Shown piece after piece: positions 1 through 8,902 of a stretch of 64,000 bases of DNA. The notes beneath the pieces are model-generated. The model worked only from the letters and a program-made list of their open reading frames with translations. It ran no database searches and was not told where the DNA came from. Both the position numbers and the translations under genes were made by a program. Each line of letters opens with the position of its first letter. Within the stretch, counting starts at the first letter, position 1. The DNA comes from Ardenticatenaceae bacterium (GTDB lineage: Bacteria; Chloroflexota; Anaerolineae; Promineifilales; Promineifilaceae), in NCBI GenBank assembly GCA_020634415.1, contig JACKBT010000002.1:62001-126000 (forward strand). The letters run 5' to 3'.

Positions 1-253
1 CGTGTTATGCCCCAACTGCCAGACGGCCGATCGCCGGGCCAAACCCATCTCCTCCGTAGCTGTCAAAGTCTTGCGCTATTTGCAAACACGCAGTTGGGAG
101 ACGGTGCAGGTGTTGCAGTTAAAACGGCCGTTACACCACGAACTGGAAACCATCCTCCACCACTACCTCACCTACATCCTCGAACGCAATCTAAAATCAG
201 TAGATTTTCTGCACCATTTACGGCGCGAAGCAAATCTACTCAGCGACGATTGA
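1..253 (+). CDS. recO: DNA repair protein RecO, C-terminal fragment
   Basis: Only the last 83 residues are in the window; the 5' part lies upstream, so the gene is partial. The fragment opens with CPNC, the second half of the RecO zinc finger, and continues into the helical tail with LHHELETILHHYLTYILERN and a KSVDFL motif, which is the usual RecO C-terminus. RecO mediates RecA loading on SSB-coated single-stranded DNA in the RecFOR pathway (family knowledge). The stop codon lies 14 bases inside the convergent acetyltransferase gene, so the two 3' ends overlap. Three CGGCCG motifs fall in or beside the fragment. Confidence 0.85.
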   Translation, partial: VLCPNCQTADRRAKPISSVAVKVLRYLQTRSWETVQVLQLKRPLHHELETILHHYLTYILERNLKSVDFLHHLRREANLLSDD

Positions 254-764
254 GACGGCCGTTGGCCGCCAAACGCAACTCAAACAAAGCCGCTCGATAA
301 TCACCACGGCGGCTTTCGCCCAAAAAAGCAAACCCATAATCAGCGTAATATTGTCGTAAACGGCCGTTCTCCGCCAAACAATCCAGCCGCATCTGCCTAT
401 AGCCCTTCTCCCCCACATACCCCTGCGCCCAATCCAACAACGCCGCCCCCAACCCCTGCCCCCGCACCTCATTGGCAATCACCAGCCCGCGCACATAAGC
501 CGTGTGCGCCGGATTATCGCGCCACACCTTGTTGGGTTGGTAATCAAAACGAATATGGCCCAGCAAACGGCCGTCTGCCCCCCGCACCACAAATACCTCT
601 CCCTCCCTCACCTTCCCCCGCAAAAAATGCCAAAACCGCGCCGACACCCGCGTCGGCCACTGATCCAACCCGCGCCCCACCATCCACACGGCCGCTGCCT
701 CAAACAGCCCCACAATCTCCGCCACATCCGCCATTTGCGCCCGTTCCACAACCCATTCGCTCAT
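240..764 (-). CDS. GNAT family N-acetyltransferase
   Basis: A 174-residue single-domain protein of the Gcn5-related acetyltransferase fold, which transfers the acetyl group of acetyl-CoA to an amine. The acetyl-CoA loop is visible as VRGQGLGAALLDWA (motif A, R/Q-x-x-G-x-G/A), preceded by beta-4 residues YVRGLVIANE and followed by the C-terminal strand RQYYADYGFAFLG (motif B). Substrate cannot be read from the sequence. It is convergent with recO and overlaps its stop. The tripeptide NGR (ENGRLRQ, ANGRLNR) is an encoded product of the AACGGCCGT repeat seen throughout this window. Confidence 0.85.
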   Translation of the reverse strand: MSEWVVERAQMADVAEIVGLFEAAAVWMVGRGLDQWPTRVSARFWHFLRGKVREGEVFVVRGADGRLLGHIRFDYQPNKVWRDNPAHTAYVRGLVIANEVRGQGLGAALLDWAQGYVGEKGYRQMRLDCLAENGRLRQYYADYGFAFLGESRRGDYRAALFELRLAANGRLNRR

Positions 765-780
765 GTCAAGCTATCTCTAT

Positions 781-858
781 AAGGGTGTATTCGTGTATCG
801 GTGTATTGGTATAAACGTGATCAATACACCAATATACCCATACACCCCTATACCCCTC
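781..858. repeat. Intergenic palindrome, GGTGTATT family
   Basis: The left arm is built of repeated units of the GTGTATTGGT/GTGTATCGGT type and the right arm of their complement (ATACACCAATATACCCATACACC). It sits between the acetyltransferase start and the gamma-glutamyltransferase stop. The same design recurs at 15279-15328, 38925-38996 and 41167-41243. Confidence 0.8.
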
Positions 859-863
859 CCTTC

Positions 864-2534
864 TCACCATGCCACCGCATACGCCGTCGAGCGCGGGTCC
901 GCCCCCGCCGTGCGCACCCCCGTCACCCCATCCACCACAATCGTACACACCCGCGCCACCTTGCCGCTCCACGCACCATCATCAATAAGAATATGCCCAC
1001 GCTGGCGCAAGTCGTCCAGAACGGCTGCAACCTCCCATCTATCCTCCACCGTCACCTCCCCTGGCCGCACCTGATGCGGCCAAAACGAGTTGGGGAAACT
1101 ATGTGAAATCACCCGTGGCGCTTCAATCGCCGCCTGCGGTTCCATGCCAAACTCCACCACATTCAAAAACACCTGCAGCATCGCCTGCACCTGCGCATCC
1201 CCGCCGGGGCAGCCAATGGGCATAAAGGGCTTGCCATCCTTCAACACCAACGAGGGATTCGGTGTCAGACGCGGCCGTTTCCCCGGCTGCAAACTGCTCG
1301 GATGCGCCTCATCCAGCCAACTCTGATACCCCCGCCCCGAAATAGCAAAGCCCAACCCCGGCACAAGCGGCGTACTCGTCAGCCCATCCGACGGCGTCGC
1401 CGAAAAGGCATTACCCCACTCATCCACCACACAGACATAACTCGTGTCCGTCTCCCAAACAGGCGGCTTCCCTGGCAAATCCCCCGCCTGCGCCGTCACC
1501 GCCGCCCGCGCCCCATCAATCATCTCCCGCCGCTGCGCCGCATACGCCGCCGACAGCAGCCTGTCTAACGGCACATCCACAAAATCAGGATCACCAAAAT
1601 AGGCTTCCCGGTCGGCAAAAACAAGTTTAATGGCTTCGAGAATAGTGTGCAGATAATCGGCCGTTCCCCAACCCATGCCGCGCAAATCCACCCCTTCCAA
1701 CAGCTTCAACACCATCAGCAGCGTCGGCCCCTGGCACCACGCCCCACAGCTATACACCTCATACCCCTTGTAATTGATTTGCTCCGGTGCTTCCACCCGC
1801 ACCGCAAACCCCGCCAAATCCTCATACGTCAGCCAACTGCCCTGCGCCTGATGAAAGGCCGCAATCTCCCGCGCCATCTCCCCTTTATAGATGAGGTCAC
1901 GGGCAGCGCGGATGCCCTCTTCGCGGCTGCCACCCGCCTGCCGTTCAGCCGCAATCAGCCGCTCAAACGTCCGCGCCAAATCCGGCTGCCGGAAAACTTC
2001 GCCCACTGCCAGCACTCGCCCACCAGGGCGGAAAACCGCCTCCGTACTCGGCCACATCGTCATTTCGGGATGGGCCAGGACGGCCTGGAAGCGGGGGTCA
2101 ACGGGACGGCCGTTTCCCGCCAACTCCAACGCCGGCTGCACCACCTGCTCCCAACGCATCGTCCCCCACCGCGCCAACGCCGACAGCCACGCATCCGGGG
2201 CCGCCGGTGTCACCGTCCGCAAAATCGTCTCCGGCATATCCCCGCCATAATGCTCTTTGAAGTGCGCTATTGAGGCTGCTTTGGGCCATCGCCCCACCCC
2301 ACTAATCGTCTCCACCGGCCCACCCGCGCCCGGACAATAGATAATCGGCGCCACCCCGCCAAAATGGGCCAACTCCGGCTCCAGCACATTCACACATAGC
2401 CCCGCCGCCACCCCTGCATCGGCCGCATTGCCCCCCTGCTCCAAAATCCGCGCCCCGGCCATCGTCGCCAAATAATGCAGCGACGACACCGCATACCGCC
2501 TGCCCCGCACCGAGGGGCGATGACTATTTATCAT
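864..2534 (-). CDS. ggt: Gamma-glutamyltransferase family protein
   Basis: Ntn-hydrolase of the gamma-glutamyltranspeptidase family (556 residues from the chosen start; usual family length about 530-580). Known members self-cleave before a catalytic threonine and transfer or hydrolyse gamma-glutamyl groups of glutathione. The cleavage-site threonine is visible at about residue 364 in ETDTSYVCVVDEWGNAFS, and the N-terminal half has the family signature of GGNAADAGVAAGLCVNVLEP. The C-terminal half has the substrate-loop region GFAISGRGYQSWLDE and NPSLVLKDGKPFMPIGCPGGD. The ATG at 2534 is preferred over an in-frame ATG at 2549 because GGAGGT precedes it by 5 bases. No clear signal peptide is seen, so a cytoplasmic acylase-like role is also possible; homologues exist that act on cephalosporins. 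Confidence 0.85.
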   Translation of the reverse strand: MINSHRPSVRGRRYAVSSLHYLATMAGARILEQGGNAADAGVAAGLCVNVLEPELAHFGGVAPIIYCPGAGGPVETISGVGRWPKAASIAHFKEHYGGDMPETILRTVTPAAPDAWLSALARWGTMRWEQVVQPALELAGNGRPVDPRFQAVLAHPEMTMWPSTEAVFRPGGRVLAVGEVFRQPDLARTFERLIAAERQAGGSREEGIRAARDLIYKGEMAREIAAFHQAQGSWLTYEDLAGFAVRVEAPEQINYKGYEVYSCGAWCQGPTLLMVLKLLEGVDLRGMGWGTADYLHTILEAIKLVFADREAYFGDPDFVDVPLDRLLSAAYAAQRREMIDGARAAVTAQAGDLPGKPPVWETDTSYVCVVDEWGNAFSATPSDGLTSTPLVPGLGFAISGRGYQSWLDEAHPSSLQPGKRPRLTPNPSLVLKDGKPFMPIGCPGGDAQVQAMLQVFLNVVEFGMEPQAAIEAPRVISHSFPNSFWPHQVRPGEVTVEDRWEVAAVLDDLRQRGHILIDDGAWSGKVARVCTIVVDGVTGVRTAGADPRSTAYAVAW

Positions 2535-2586
2535 GAGTGACCTCCACATTCATCATTTTCAAAACATATACCTACCCTATTGCCTG

Positions 2587-2595
2587 TGTTATAAT
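2587..2595 (+). promoter_or_regulatory. Extended -10 promoter of the MntA/HepT pair
   Basis: TGTTATAAT is a perfect extended -10 element (TGn-TATAAT). No good -35 is present. Transcription would begin about 2602, within a couple of bases of the ATG at 2604, and there is no Shine-Dalgarno sequence, so the mRNA is probably leaderless (inference). Confidence 0.6.
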
Positions 2596-2603
2596 CAATC
2601 ATC

Positions 2604-2984
2604 ATGGGAACGACAACAAACATCACCCCACAGGCATTAGCCGCTTACCGTACAACTATGCAACAACGCGGTGAGCAAGATAAAAAGGCACGTCAGGAAC
2701 GCCAAAAACTTGCCCATCAAATTGCTCATCAAGCGTCTAAACTACTCAAAGAAGAATTTGATGTTACCAAAGTTGTGTTGTTTGGATCGTTAGCACATCA
2801 ACATTGGTTTTCCCATTCTTCAGACATAGATTTAGCTGTGTGGGGGTTGACAAAAAGCGACTATTTTCTGGCCGTAGCTCGCTTACAGGAACTTTCGACT
2901 GAATTCAAAATTGATTTAGTTGACATCAACAATTGCTCTGTGTCACTTTACCAGGTAATCCAGCGAGAGGGTCAAATACTATGA
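2604..2984 (+). CDS. MntA-like minimal nucleotidyltransferase (antitoxin)
   Basis: A 126-residue minimal nucleotidyltransferase. Helical N-terminus (1-50), then the polymerase-beta-like core: KVVLFGS (G61, S62) followed by the metal-binding pair D74-x-D76 in SDIDLAVWG and a third acid in KIDLVD. In characterised MNT/HEPN modules this protein AMPylates and so neutralises the HEPN ribonuclease (established for MntA/HepT). Its stop codon overlaps the start of the HepT-like gene in ATGA, typical of a translationally coupled toxin-antitoxin operon. No CGGCCG motif occurs in the gene, which suggests acquisition. All catalytic residues are retained although the partner is broken. Confidence 0.85.
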   Translation: MGTTTNITPQALAAYRTTMQQRGEQDKKARQERQKLAHQIAHQASKLLKEEFDVTKVVLFGSLAHQHWFSHSSDIDLAVWGLTKSDYFLAVARLQELSTEFKIDLVDINNCSVSLYQVIQREGQIL

Positions 2985-3457
2985 AAGAAGCTTATCTCGC
3001 CATCGCTGGTCGTATCCGCCAGGAACTACAGGAGTTAGAACAAGTAGCAGGACGCACAGCCCAGATATGGCAAAAGGTTGTTGAAACTGATGATGATTAC
3101 TACGTGGATGCAGCCGCTTTGAATTTGCATGGTTATTATGCTGGCTTGGAGCGTGTTTTTGAACTAATTGCAGAAGGGATCGACCAGAGTAAACCATCTG
3201 GAGCGAATTGGCATCAGGAACTGCTGCGACAAATGACGGCCGAAATTTCACACACTCGACCGTCGGTCCTCACCACAGCCACACGCACCAAATTAGACAC
3301 CTATCGCGGCTTCCGACATGTCGTTAGAAATGTCTAAACCTATCATCTTGATCCACAGCAAATAGAAGTTTTGGTTAAACAGTTACCAGCCATTCACGCG
3401 CAAGCTTCTCAAGAGTTATCTGCCTTTGCCAGCTTTTTAGAGCAACTTACTCAGTAA
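2981..3457 (+). pseudogene. HepT-like HEPN toxin interrupted by an in-frame stop codon
   Basis: The ATG at 2981 overlaps the mntA stop. The first open stretch ends at a TAA at 3335-3337 after 118 residues, within the conserved YRGFRHVVRNV block. Reading on in the same frame gives TYHLDPQQIEVLVKQLP and a natural stop at 3455-3457, for a 158-residue product. In this HepT-like family the block normally continues RNVY, so the TAA most simply replaces a tyrosine codon (TAT/TAC). The distal 40 codons keep coding character, so the mutation looks recent. HEPN toxins are RNases acting on tRNA or mRNA, and the motif at the break is the active-site and AMPylation region. Truncation would be expected to inactivate the toxin (inference); readthrough or a sequencing error are alternatives. 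Confidence 0.75.
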
Positions 3458-3459
3458 TT

Positions 3460-4479
3460 TTACAAATGCCGTGCCACCGTTTCACGGATGACCAAATCGG
3501 CCGTTAACACCGGCAGCTCCACATCCTTCCCATCAATCATATCCAAGATCGCACAAGCGGCCGTTTGCCCCAATGCCCGCGCTGGCTGCCGCACCGTCGT
3601 CAGCGGCGGAATAAAATAAGCCGCCGACGCCTCATCATCAAACCCCACCAACGACACATCCTCCGGCACCCGAATCCCCCGCCGATACAGCCCCAACCGC
3701 GCCCCAAAAGCCATCTGGTCATTGGCCGTAAAAATAGCACTAAACGGCCGTCCCCTTAACAACAGCGTCTCAATCGCCAACACCCCCGACTGCTGCAGCA
3801 AATTCCCCTCCACCACCAACTGGGAGTCCGGCGTAATATGTGCATCTTGCAGCGCCTGTACATACCCCTCATACCGCTGCCGCACATCATCAATCGCCGC
3901 CTGATAGTGCATCGCCGCCGTAATATGGGCAATCTCCCGATGCCCCTGAGCTATCAAATAGCGCGTCGCCTCATACGCCGCCGCAAAATTATCCACATAC
4001 AAACAGTGATCCGGCAGCGTGTGCAGCTTACGCGCCACCGCCACAAACGGCGTTTTCCCCACAATCTTTTGCAGCTTCTCCTCAGGAATCTGCCCCCCAA
4101 TCACAATCAGGCCATCCACCCGACGATCCAACAACATTTGCAGCGCACGCTGCTCAACGGCCGTTTGCCAACGGCCGTCCGCAAAAATCGGCGAATAATC
4201 ACTGCCATCCAACCCCTGCAAAATCCCCTGCAAAATCCCATCATAAAACGGACTGCCAAAATTCTGCGTCAGCACCCCCAGCGTCATAGACTGCCCACTG
4301 GCTAAACTCTGCGCAAACACATTCGGCCGGTAATCCAGCTCATTCACCGCCTGCAGCACCGCCTCCCGCTTCCCTTCCGCTACCCCCGCCGTCCCCCGCA
4401 GCACCCGCGACACCGTACTCGGCGACACATTCGCCCTTTCCGCAATCTCCAAAATTGTAACCTTGCTGTTATCTGCCAT
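3460..4479 (-). CDS. LacI-family transcriptional regulator
   Basis: A 339-residue LacI/GalR repressor. The N-terminal helix-turn-helix is TILEIAERANVSPSTVSRVL (residues 8-27), followed by the hinge helix YRPNVFAQSLASG and a periplasmic-binding-protein-like sugar domain starting LGVLTQNFGSPFYDGI. The effector should be a sugar. It is divergent from the beta-glucanase gene, and the shared 271-bp spacer holds a strong promoter with two LacI-type operators. Control of that glucanase, with a glucan breakdown product as inducer, is the natural inference. Several CGGCCG copies fall in the gene. Confidence 0.92.
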   Translation of the reverse strand: MADNSKVTILEIAERANVSPSTVSRVLRGTAGVAEGKREAVLQAVNELDYRPNVFAQSLASGQSMTLGVLTQNFGSPFYDGILQGILQGLDGSDYSPIFADGRWQTAVEQRALQMLLDRRVDGLIVIGGQIPEEKLQKIVGKTPFVAVARKLHTLPDHCLYVDNFAAAYEATRYLIAQGHREIAHITAAMHYQAAIDDVRQRYEGYVQALQDAHITPDSQLVVEGNLLQQSGVLAIETLLLRGRPFSAIFTANDQMAFGARLGLYRRGIRVPEDVSLVGFDDEASAAYFIPPLTTVRQPARALGQTAACAILDMIDGKDVELPVLTADLVIRETVARHL

Positions 4480-4568
4480 TCAAATCTCCCAAGCAACCAT
4501 CCCTAGATTTGTGCCAAAACTAGCTATCTTGCCCTAAATATCCAGGTGGTTTGCACCATTATATTGGG

Positions 4569-4597
4569 TTGACAAAGAAAAACGCCAATGATATGAT
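4569..4597 (+). promoter_or_regulatory. Sigma-70-type promoter of the beta-glucanase gene
   Basis: TTGACA (4569-4574), a 17-base spacer and TATGAT (4592-4597): a near-consensus housekeeping promoter. The predicted start near 4604 falls within the first operator, so repressor binding should block initiation. The untranslated leader would be about 147 bases. Confidence 0.8.
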
Positions 4598-4599
4598 CC

Positions 4600-4613
4600 T
4601 GAAAACGTTTTCA
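4600..4613. promoter_or_regulatory. LacI-family operator O1
   Basis: TGAAAACGTTTTCA is a perfect 14-bp palindrome with the central CG step typical of LacI/GalR operators. It begins 3 bases after the -10 hexamer and covers the expected transcription start. Confidence 0.8.
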
Positions 4614-4642
4614 TAAATATGGTTAAAAATAGCATATATTCC

Positions 4643-4656
4643 TGAAAACGCTACCA
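4643..4656. promoter_or_regulatory. LacI-family operator O2 (imperfect)
   Basis: TGAAAACGCTACCA repeats the left half of O1 exactly (TGAAAACG) with a degraded right half. Centre-to-centre distance to O1 is 43 bp, about four helical turns, so two repressor dimers could sit on the same face of the DNA. Confidence 0.65.
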
Positions 4657-4750
4657 AAAGTAGTAGAGGTGAGGCAACTGGCTGCCTTTGAGTCTCCCAG
4701 CATCAGGCTTACTCCCCCAGTCGTCTCGCCCTCTTTCCAGAGGAGACCAA

Positions 4751-7700
4751 ATGAATCACAAGAAGTTCCCCATTTTACTCTTATTAGCTCTCTGCTCTAT
4801 CCTGGCAGTGGCCGGACTCATGGTGATGCTCTCACCCGCAACGGCCGTTGCCTCGCCCCACACCCCCGCCGCCGACTTCCCCGTCATTGCCGACTTTGAA
4901 GGCGGCGTACCCGCCGGTTGGTTCGTCTATGGCGACTGGGGCAACATCACCATCACCATCACCAACCCCACCATCACCGACACCGACCCCCTCGCCCTAC
5001 CCGGCCAGGTTGGCAGCAACGACATCCTCTCCGTCACCGCCAACATCCCCACCTGGGCTGGCTTCGGCGCCGGACTCGTCCCCACCCAAGATTGGAGCGA
5101 CTACGATGCCCTCAGTTTTTGGTACTACGGCCAAAACCTCAGCACCACCCACGAAGTCGAAATCCAAACCGCCCAAGGCGATGATCGCCGCGCCACCTTC
5201 GTGGACGATTTCACCGGCTGGCGGCAAATCATCCTCCCCTTCAGCACCTTTGGCCCTGGTGGTGCTTACGATGTCTCCCAGGTAGACAACTGGGTCTTCG
5301 TCCTCGATGGCACCATCGGCTCCTTCAAACTCGATCACCTCAACACCTACGGCGACGCGGGCAACGCCCCCCTCAAAGTCCAATTCGATGCCAGCAGCTA
5401 CAGCGTCGGCGAAGGCAGCCCCGTCACCCTCACCGTCAGCCTCAACCTCACCAGCAGCAACATCATCACCGTAGAGTACGCCACCGCTGATGGCACAGCC
5501 ACCGGCGGCGACTACACCGCCGCCAGCGGCACCCTCACCTTCAACCCTGGCGACCTCAGCCATACCCTCGTCATCAACACCAGCGATGACAGCGAAGCCG
5601 AAGACGACGAAACCTTCACCGTCCAGCTTTCCAATCCCGTCAGCGCCACCTTAGGCGTGCGCGACACCACCACCGTCACCATCGTAGACAACGAGCAAAG
5701 CGTTGGCGGCAAAACAGTCATCGTAGACGATTACGAACTGACCGAACTCATCACCGGCACAGATGGCACGGCCGACATCGGCTGGGTCACCTGGAGCGCC
5801 CCGGCCGCCTCCTCCGCCATCACCCTCACACAGGTAGTAACGGCCGGTACACCACCCCCCATCCCCGGCGTAGACCCCAGCACCGTTTTGCAGCTAGACA
5901 CCAACGTGAGCAGCGGCGAATGGGCCGGTTTTACCCACGCCTTTGAAAACGAAACGGCCGATTCCTGGACACCTCAAAACTGGAGCACCTACGAAGGCGT
6001 TGCCTTCTGGCTCTACGGCAACAACACCGGCGGCACCCTCTTCCTGGATGTTCTCGACAACCGCAACCCCGGCTCCACCAGCGACGACGCCGAACGCTGG
6101 AGCATAGACATCCCCGACACCTTCTCTGGCTGGCAATACTTTGAAATCCCCTTTGAAGATTTCAACCGCAAAGAGATTGGCAACGGTGCTCCCAACGACG
6201 GCTTTACCCTCACCGAGGTACACGGCTACGCCTTTGGTGTCTTCGGCTCAGTAAACATGGGCGCACAGACCAATTTCGTCGAGAATTTCTCGCTGCTGGT
6301 GCGCGTAACCGTCATTGACGATTATGAACTAACCGAACTGGTGCAGGGCATGGACGGCACGGCCGAAATCGGCTGGATCACCTTCAACGCCCCGGCCGCC
6401 GCCGCCGCCATCACCCTCACACAGGTGGTAACGGCAGGCGTACCCGAACCCATCCCTGGCGTAGACCCCAGCACCGTTTTACAGCTAGACACCGACGTGA
6501 GCAGCGGCGAATGGGCCGGTTTTACCCACGCCTTTGAAAACGAAACGGCCGATTCCTGGACACCTCAAAATTGGAGCACCTACGAAGGCGTCGCCTTCTG
6601 GCTCTACGGCAACAACACCGGCGGCACCCTCTTCCTGGACATCCTCGACAACCGCAACCCTGGCTCCACTGGCGACGATGCCGAACGCTTCAGCCTTGAC
6701 ATCCCTGATACCTTCTCCGGCTGGCAGTTCTTCACCATTCCCTTCGAGGACTTCAACCGCAAAGAGATTGGCAACGGTGCCCCCAACGACGGCTTCACTC
6801 TCACCGAGGTTCACGGCTATGCCTTTGGCGCGTTCGGCTCGGTGAACATGGGCGCACAGACCAACTTTGTGGAACGGTTTGCCATTTACGGCAACACCGG
6901 CGGCGGGGCTGATATGGTGGAAGTGGCTTTTACCCAGTCCACCTATGAAGCAGCAGAGGGCGATACGGCCGTTATCACCGTCACCCTCAATATCACCAGC
7001 ACCGACCCTGTGATGGTACATTACCGCACCGCCGAAAGCTATGCCACACCAGATCGAGACTATACGGCCGTTTCCGACACCCTCACCATCCCCGCCGGCA
7101 GCCTCTTCGCCACCTTCACCGTCCCCACCCTCCCCGACAACAAATACGAGGGCGACGAGAACATCATGCTCAACCTCAGCCACCCCGTCAACGCTGGGCT
7201 GGCCTTCGCCAACCAGGCCGTCCTCACCATCATTGAAGACGATCCCTTCGATCCGGCCCTGGTACACGACTTCGAGGGCTACCACAGCTTCGCCCTCACC
7301 GGCAGCCTCAACCTGGAAATTGAGGAAATCATGGCTGGCGCTCCCCTGGCCGTGCCCGGACAAGGCACCTATGAGCAGGTACTTTCCGGCAGCTACGATG
7401 CCACCAGCGAGCCAGCCCACATGACCCAAACCTTTGTGCAAGGGCAAGATTGGAGCGGCTACGAGGGCTTGAGCTTCTGGTATTACGGCACAAACAGCGG
7501 CGACACCGTAACGGTGGAGCTGCTCGACAATCAGATAACCACAACGGCCGATCTGCCCCCCAACGCCTGGGAAATGGTCTGGAGCGATGAATTCAACGGC
7601 ACCGCCGGTACACCCCCCAACCCCAACGTCTGGAAGCATGAACTGGGTGATGGCACCCTCAACAGCAACCCCGGCTGGGGCAACGGCGAATCCCAATACT

Positions 7701-8887
7701 ACACCAACAGCACCGACAACGCCGCCCTGGACGGCGCGGGCAACCTGGCCCTTACCGTCCACAAGGTCAACACCGCCACCAGCAATCTGGAATGCTGGTA
7801 TGGCTCCTGTGAATACACCTCCGCTCGCCTCATCTCGTGGGATCGGATGGAGTATGAATACGGCCGTATTGAAGCCCGCATTCAAGTACCCACCGGCGGC
7901 GATGGCCTCTGGCCCGCCTTCTGGATGCTCGGCACCGACATCGGCGAAGTAGGCTGGCCCCAAAGCGGCGAAATTGACATCATGGAATACGTCAGCCGCA
8001 TTCCCAACGAAATCTTCGGCACTATTCACGGGCCGGGTTACTCTGGCGGGGCCTCCTTTGGCAACACCTACGACTTCGGCGTGCCCGTCTCCCAAACCGC
8101 CCACACCTACGCTGTAGAATGGGGTCCAGACGAGATTCATTGGTACGTAGACGGCATCAACTACCACAGCGCCATCCCCAGCGATGTGGCCCCCAACGAA
8201 TGGGTCTACAACCATCCCTTCTTCATCATTCTCAATGTAGCTATCGGCGGCAACTTCGGCGGCGCAATTGACCCCGACATCCCCTTCCCGCAAACAATGG
8301 CCGTAGACTATGTGCGCGTCTACCAGGGCGTAAACACCTCCGAACGCTTCGAGAACAGCTTCGTAGACGACTTCACCGGCTGGCGCAAAATCGTTCTGCC
8401 CTTCGCCGACTTCACACGCAGTGCCGAGCAGCCCGCAGGCGCACCCAACGATGGCCTGACCCTGAGCGAAACCTGGGGCTATGGCTTCCACTTCACCGAA
8501 GGCAGCAGCACCTTCCGCCTGGATCGCGTCTATCTGGAAACAGTCTTACCGACGGATATTCCCCCCGACGCAGTGACCCTTTCTGGCATCACCAATGGCA
8601 CAGTCAACACCACCTATACCTTCACCGCCACCATTGTGCCCGCCACCACCACTACACCCCTCACCTACACCTGGGTGGTGGCTGGTGGCTCACCAGAGGT
8701 GCATGTTGTGAATGGCTTAGAGGATACACTCAGCTTAAATTGGGCTGATCCTGGCACTTACACCATTACAGTTACCGCCCATAATAGTGCTGGCTCGGTA
8801 ATGGCTACCCACGTTGTCACCATTGCAGAGGAGCCGCAGACTGGATACACGTTGTTCTTACCGATTGTGTATCAATCACAACCGTAA
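4751..8887 (+). CDS. Secreted multidomain beta-1,3-glucanase-like protein (GH16)
   Basis: A 1378-residue exported protein. The ATG at 4751 is chosen because GAGGAG precedes it and a signal peptide follows (residues 1-34, ending ATAVA). Order: CBM-like beta-sandwich 40-205; Calx-beta 207-316; two nearly identical CBM-like modules 324-517 and 519-715; Calx-beta 723-830; a fourth CBM-like module 838-1262; PKD-like domain 1270-1361; tail GYTLFLPIVYQ. The GH16 catalytic domain (about 941-1193; motif GEIDIMEYV, with E1074, D1076 and E1079 as nucleophile, helper and acid/base) is inserted inside the fourth CBM-like module, between ELLDNQ and VDDFTGWRKIVLPF. GH16 enzymes with this motif cleave beta-1,3 or mixed-linkage glucans. 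The promoter and operators upstream indicate repression by the divergent LacI protein. Confidence 0.88.
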   Translation: MNHKKFPILLLLALCSILAVAGLMVMLSPATAVASPHTPAADFPVIADFEGGVPAGWFVYGDWGNITITITNPTITDTDPLALPGQVGSNDILSVTANIPTWAGFGAGLVPTQDWSDYDALSFWYYGQNLSTTHEVEIQTAQGDDRRATFVDDFTGWRQIILPFSTFGPGGAYDVSQVDNWVFVLDGTIGSFKLDHLNTYGDAGNAPLKVQFDASSYSVGEGSPVTLTVSLNLTSSNIITVEYATADGTATGGDYTAASGTLTFNPGDLSHTLVINTSDDSEAEDDETFTVQLSNPVSATLGVRDTTTVTIVDNEQSVGGKTVIVDDYELTELITGTDGTADIGWVTWSAPAASSAITLTQVVTAGTPPPIPGVDPSTVLQLDTNVSSGEWAGFTHAFENETADSWTPQNWSTYEGVAFWLYGNNTGGTLFLDVLDNRNPGSTSDDAERWSIDIPDTFSGWQYFEIPFEDFNRKEIGNGAPNDGFTLTEVHGYAFGVFGSVNMGAQTNFVENFSLLVRVTVIDDYELTELVQGMDGTAEIGWITFNAPAAAAAITLTQVVTAGVPEPIPGVDPSTVLQLDTDVSSGEWAGFTHAFENETADSWTPQNWSTYEGVAFWLYGNNTGGTLFLDILDNRNPGSTGDDAERFSLDIPDTFSGWQFFTIPFEDFNRKEIGNGAPNDGFTLTEVHGYAFGAFGSVNMGAQTNFVERFAIYGNTGGGADMVEVAFTQSTYEAAEGDTAVITVTLNITSTDPVMVHYRTAESYATPDRDYTAVSDTLTIPAGSLFATFTVPTLPDNKYEGDENIMLNLSHPVNAGLAFANQAVLTIIEDDPFDPALVHDFEGYHSFALTGSLNLEIEEIMAGAPLAVPGQGTYEQVLSGSYDATSEPAHMTQTFVQGQDWSGYEGLSFWYYGTNSGDTVTVELLDNQITTTADLPPNAWEMVWSDEFNGTAGTPPNPNVWKHELGDGTLNSNPGWGNGESQYYTNSTDNAALDGAGNLALTVHKVNTATSNLECWYGSCEYTSARLISWDRMEYEYGRIEARIQVPTGGDGLWPAFWMLGTDIGEVGWPQSGEIDIMEYVSRIPNEIFGTIHGPGYSGGASFGNTYDFGVPVSQTAHTYAVEWGPDEIHWYVDGINYHSAIPSDVAPNEWVYNHPFFIILNVAIGGNFGGAIDPDIPFPQTMAVDYVRVYQGVNTSERFENSFVDDFTGWRKIVLPFADFTRSAEQPAGAPNDGLTLSETWGYGFHFTEGSSTFRLDRVYLETVLPTDIPPDAVTLSGITNGTVNTTYTFTATIVPATTTTPLTYTWVVAGGSPEVHVVNGLEDTLSLNWADPGTYTITVTAHNSAGSVMATHVVTIAEEPQTGYTLFLPIVYQSQP
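5717..6890 (+). repeat. Tandem duplication of a CBM-like module inside the glucanase gene
   Basis: Two copies of about 590 bp (5717-6296 and 6311-6890) encode nearly identical modules, e.g. both contain NETADSWTPQNWSTYEGVAF and FNRKEIGNGAPNDGFTLTEV. High DNA identity suggests a recent duplication or gene conversion. Confidence 0.85.
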
Positions 8888-8902
8888 GGGTTTGACAAAA
8901 AA

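Noticed and set aside
6485..8491. 668-codon antisense reading frame over the glucanase gene
   Set aside because: It mirrors third-position GC bias; no ribosome binding site or known domains.
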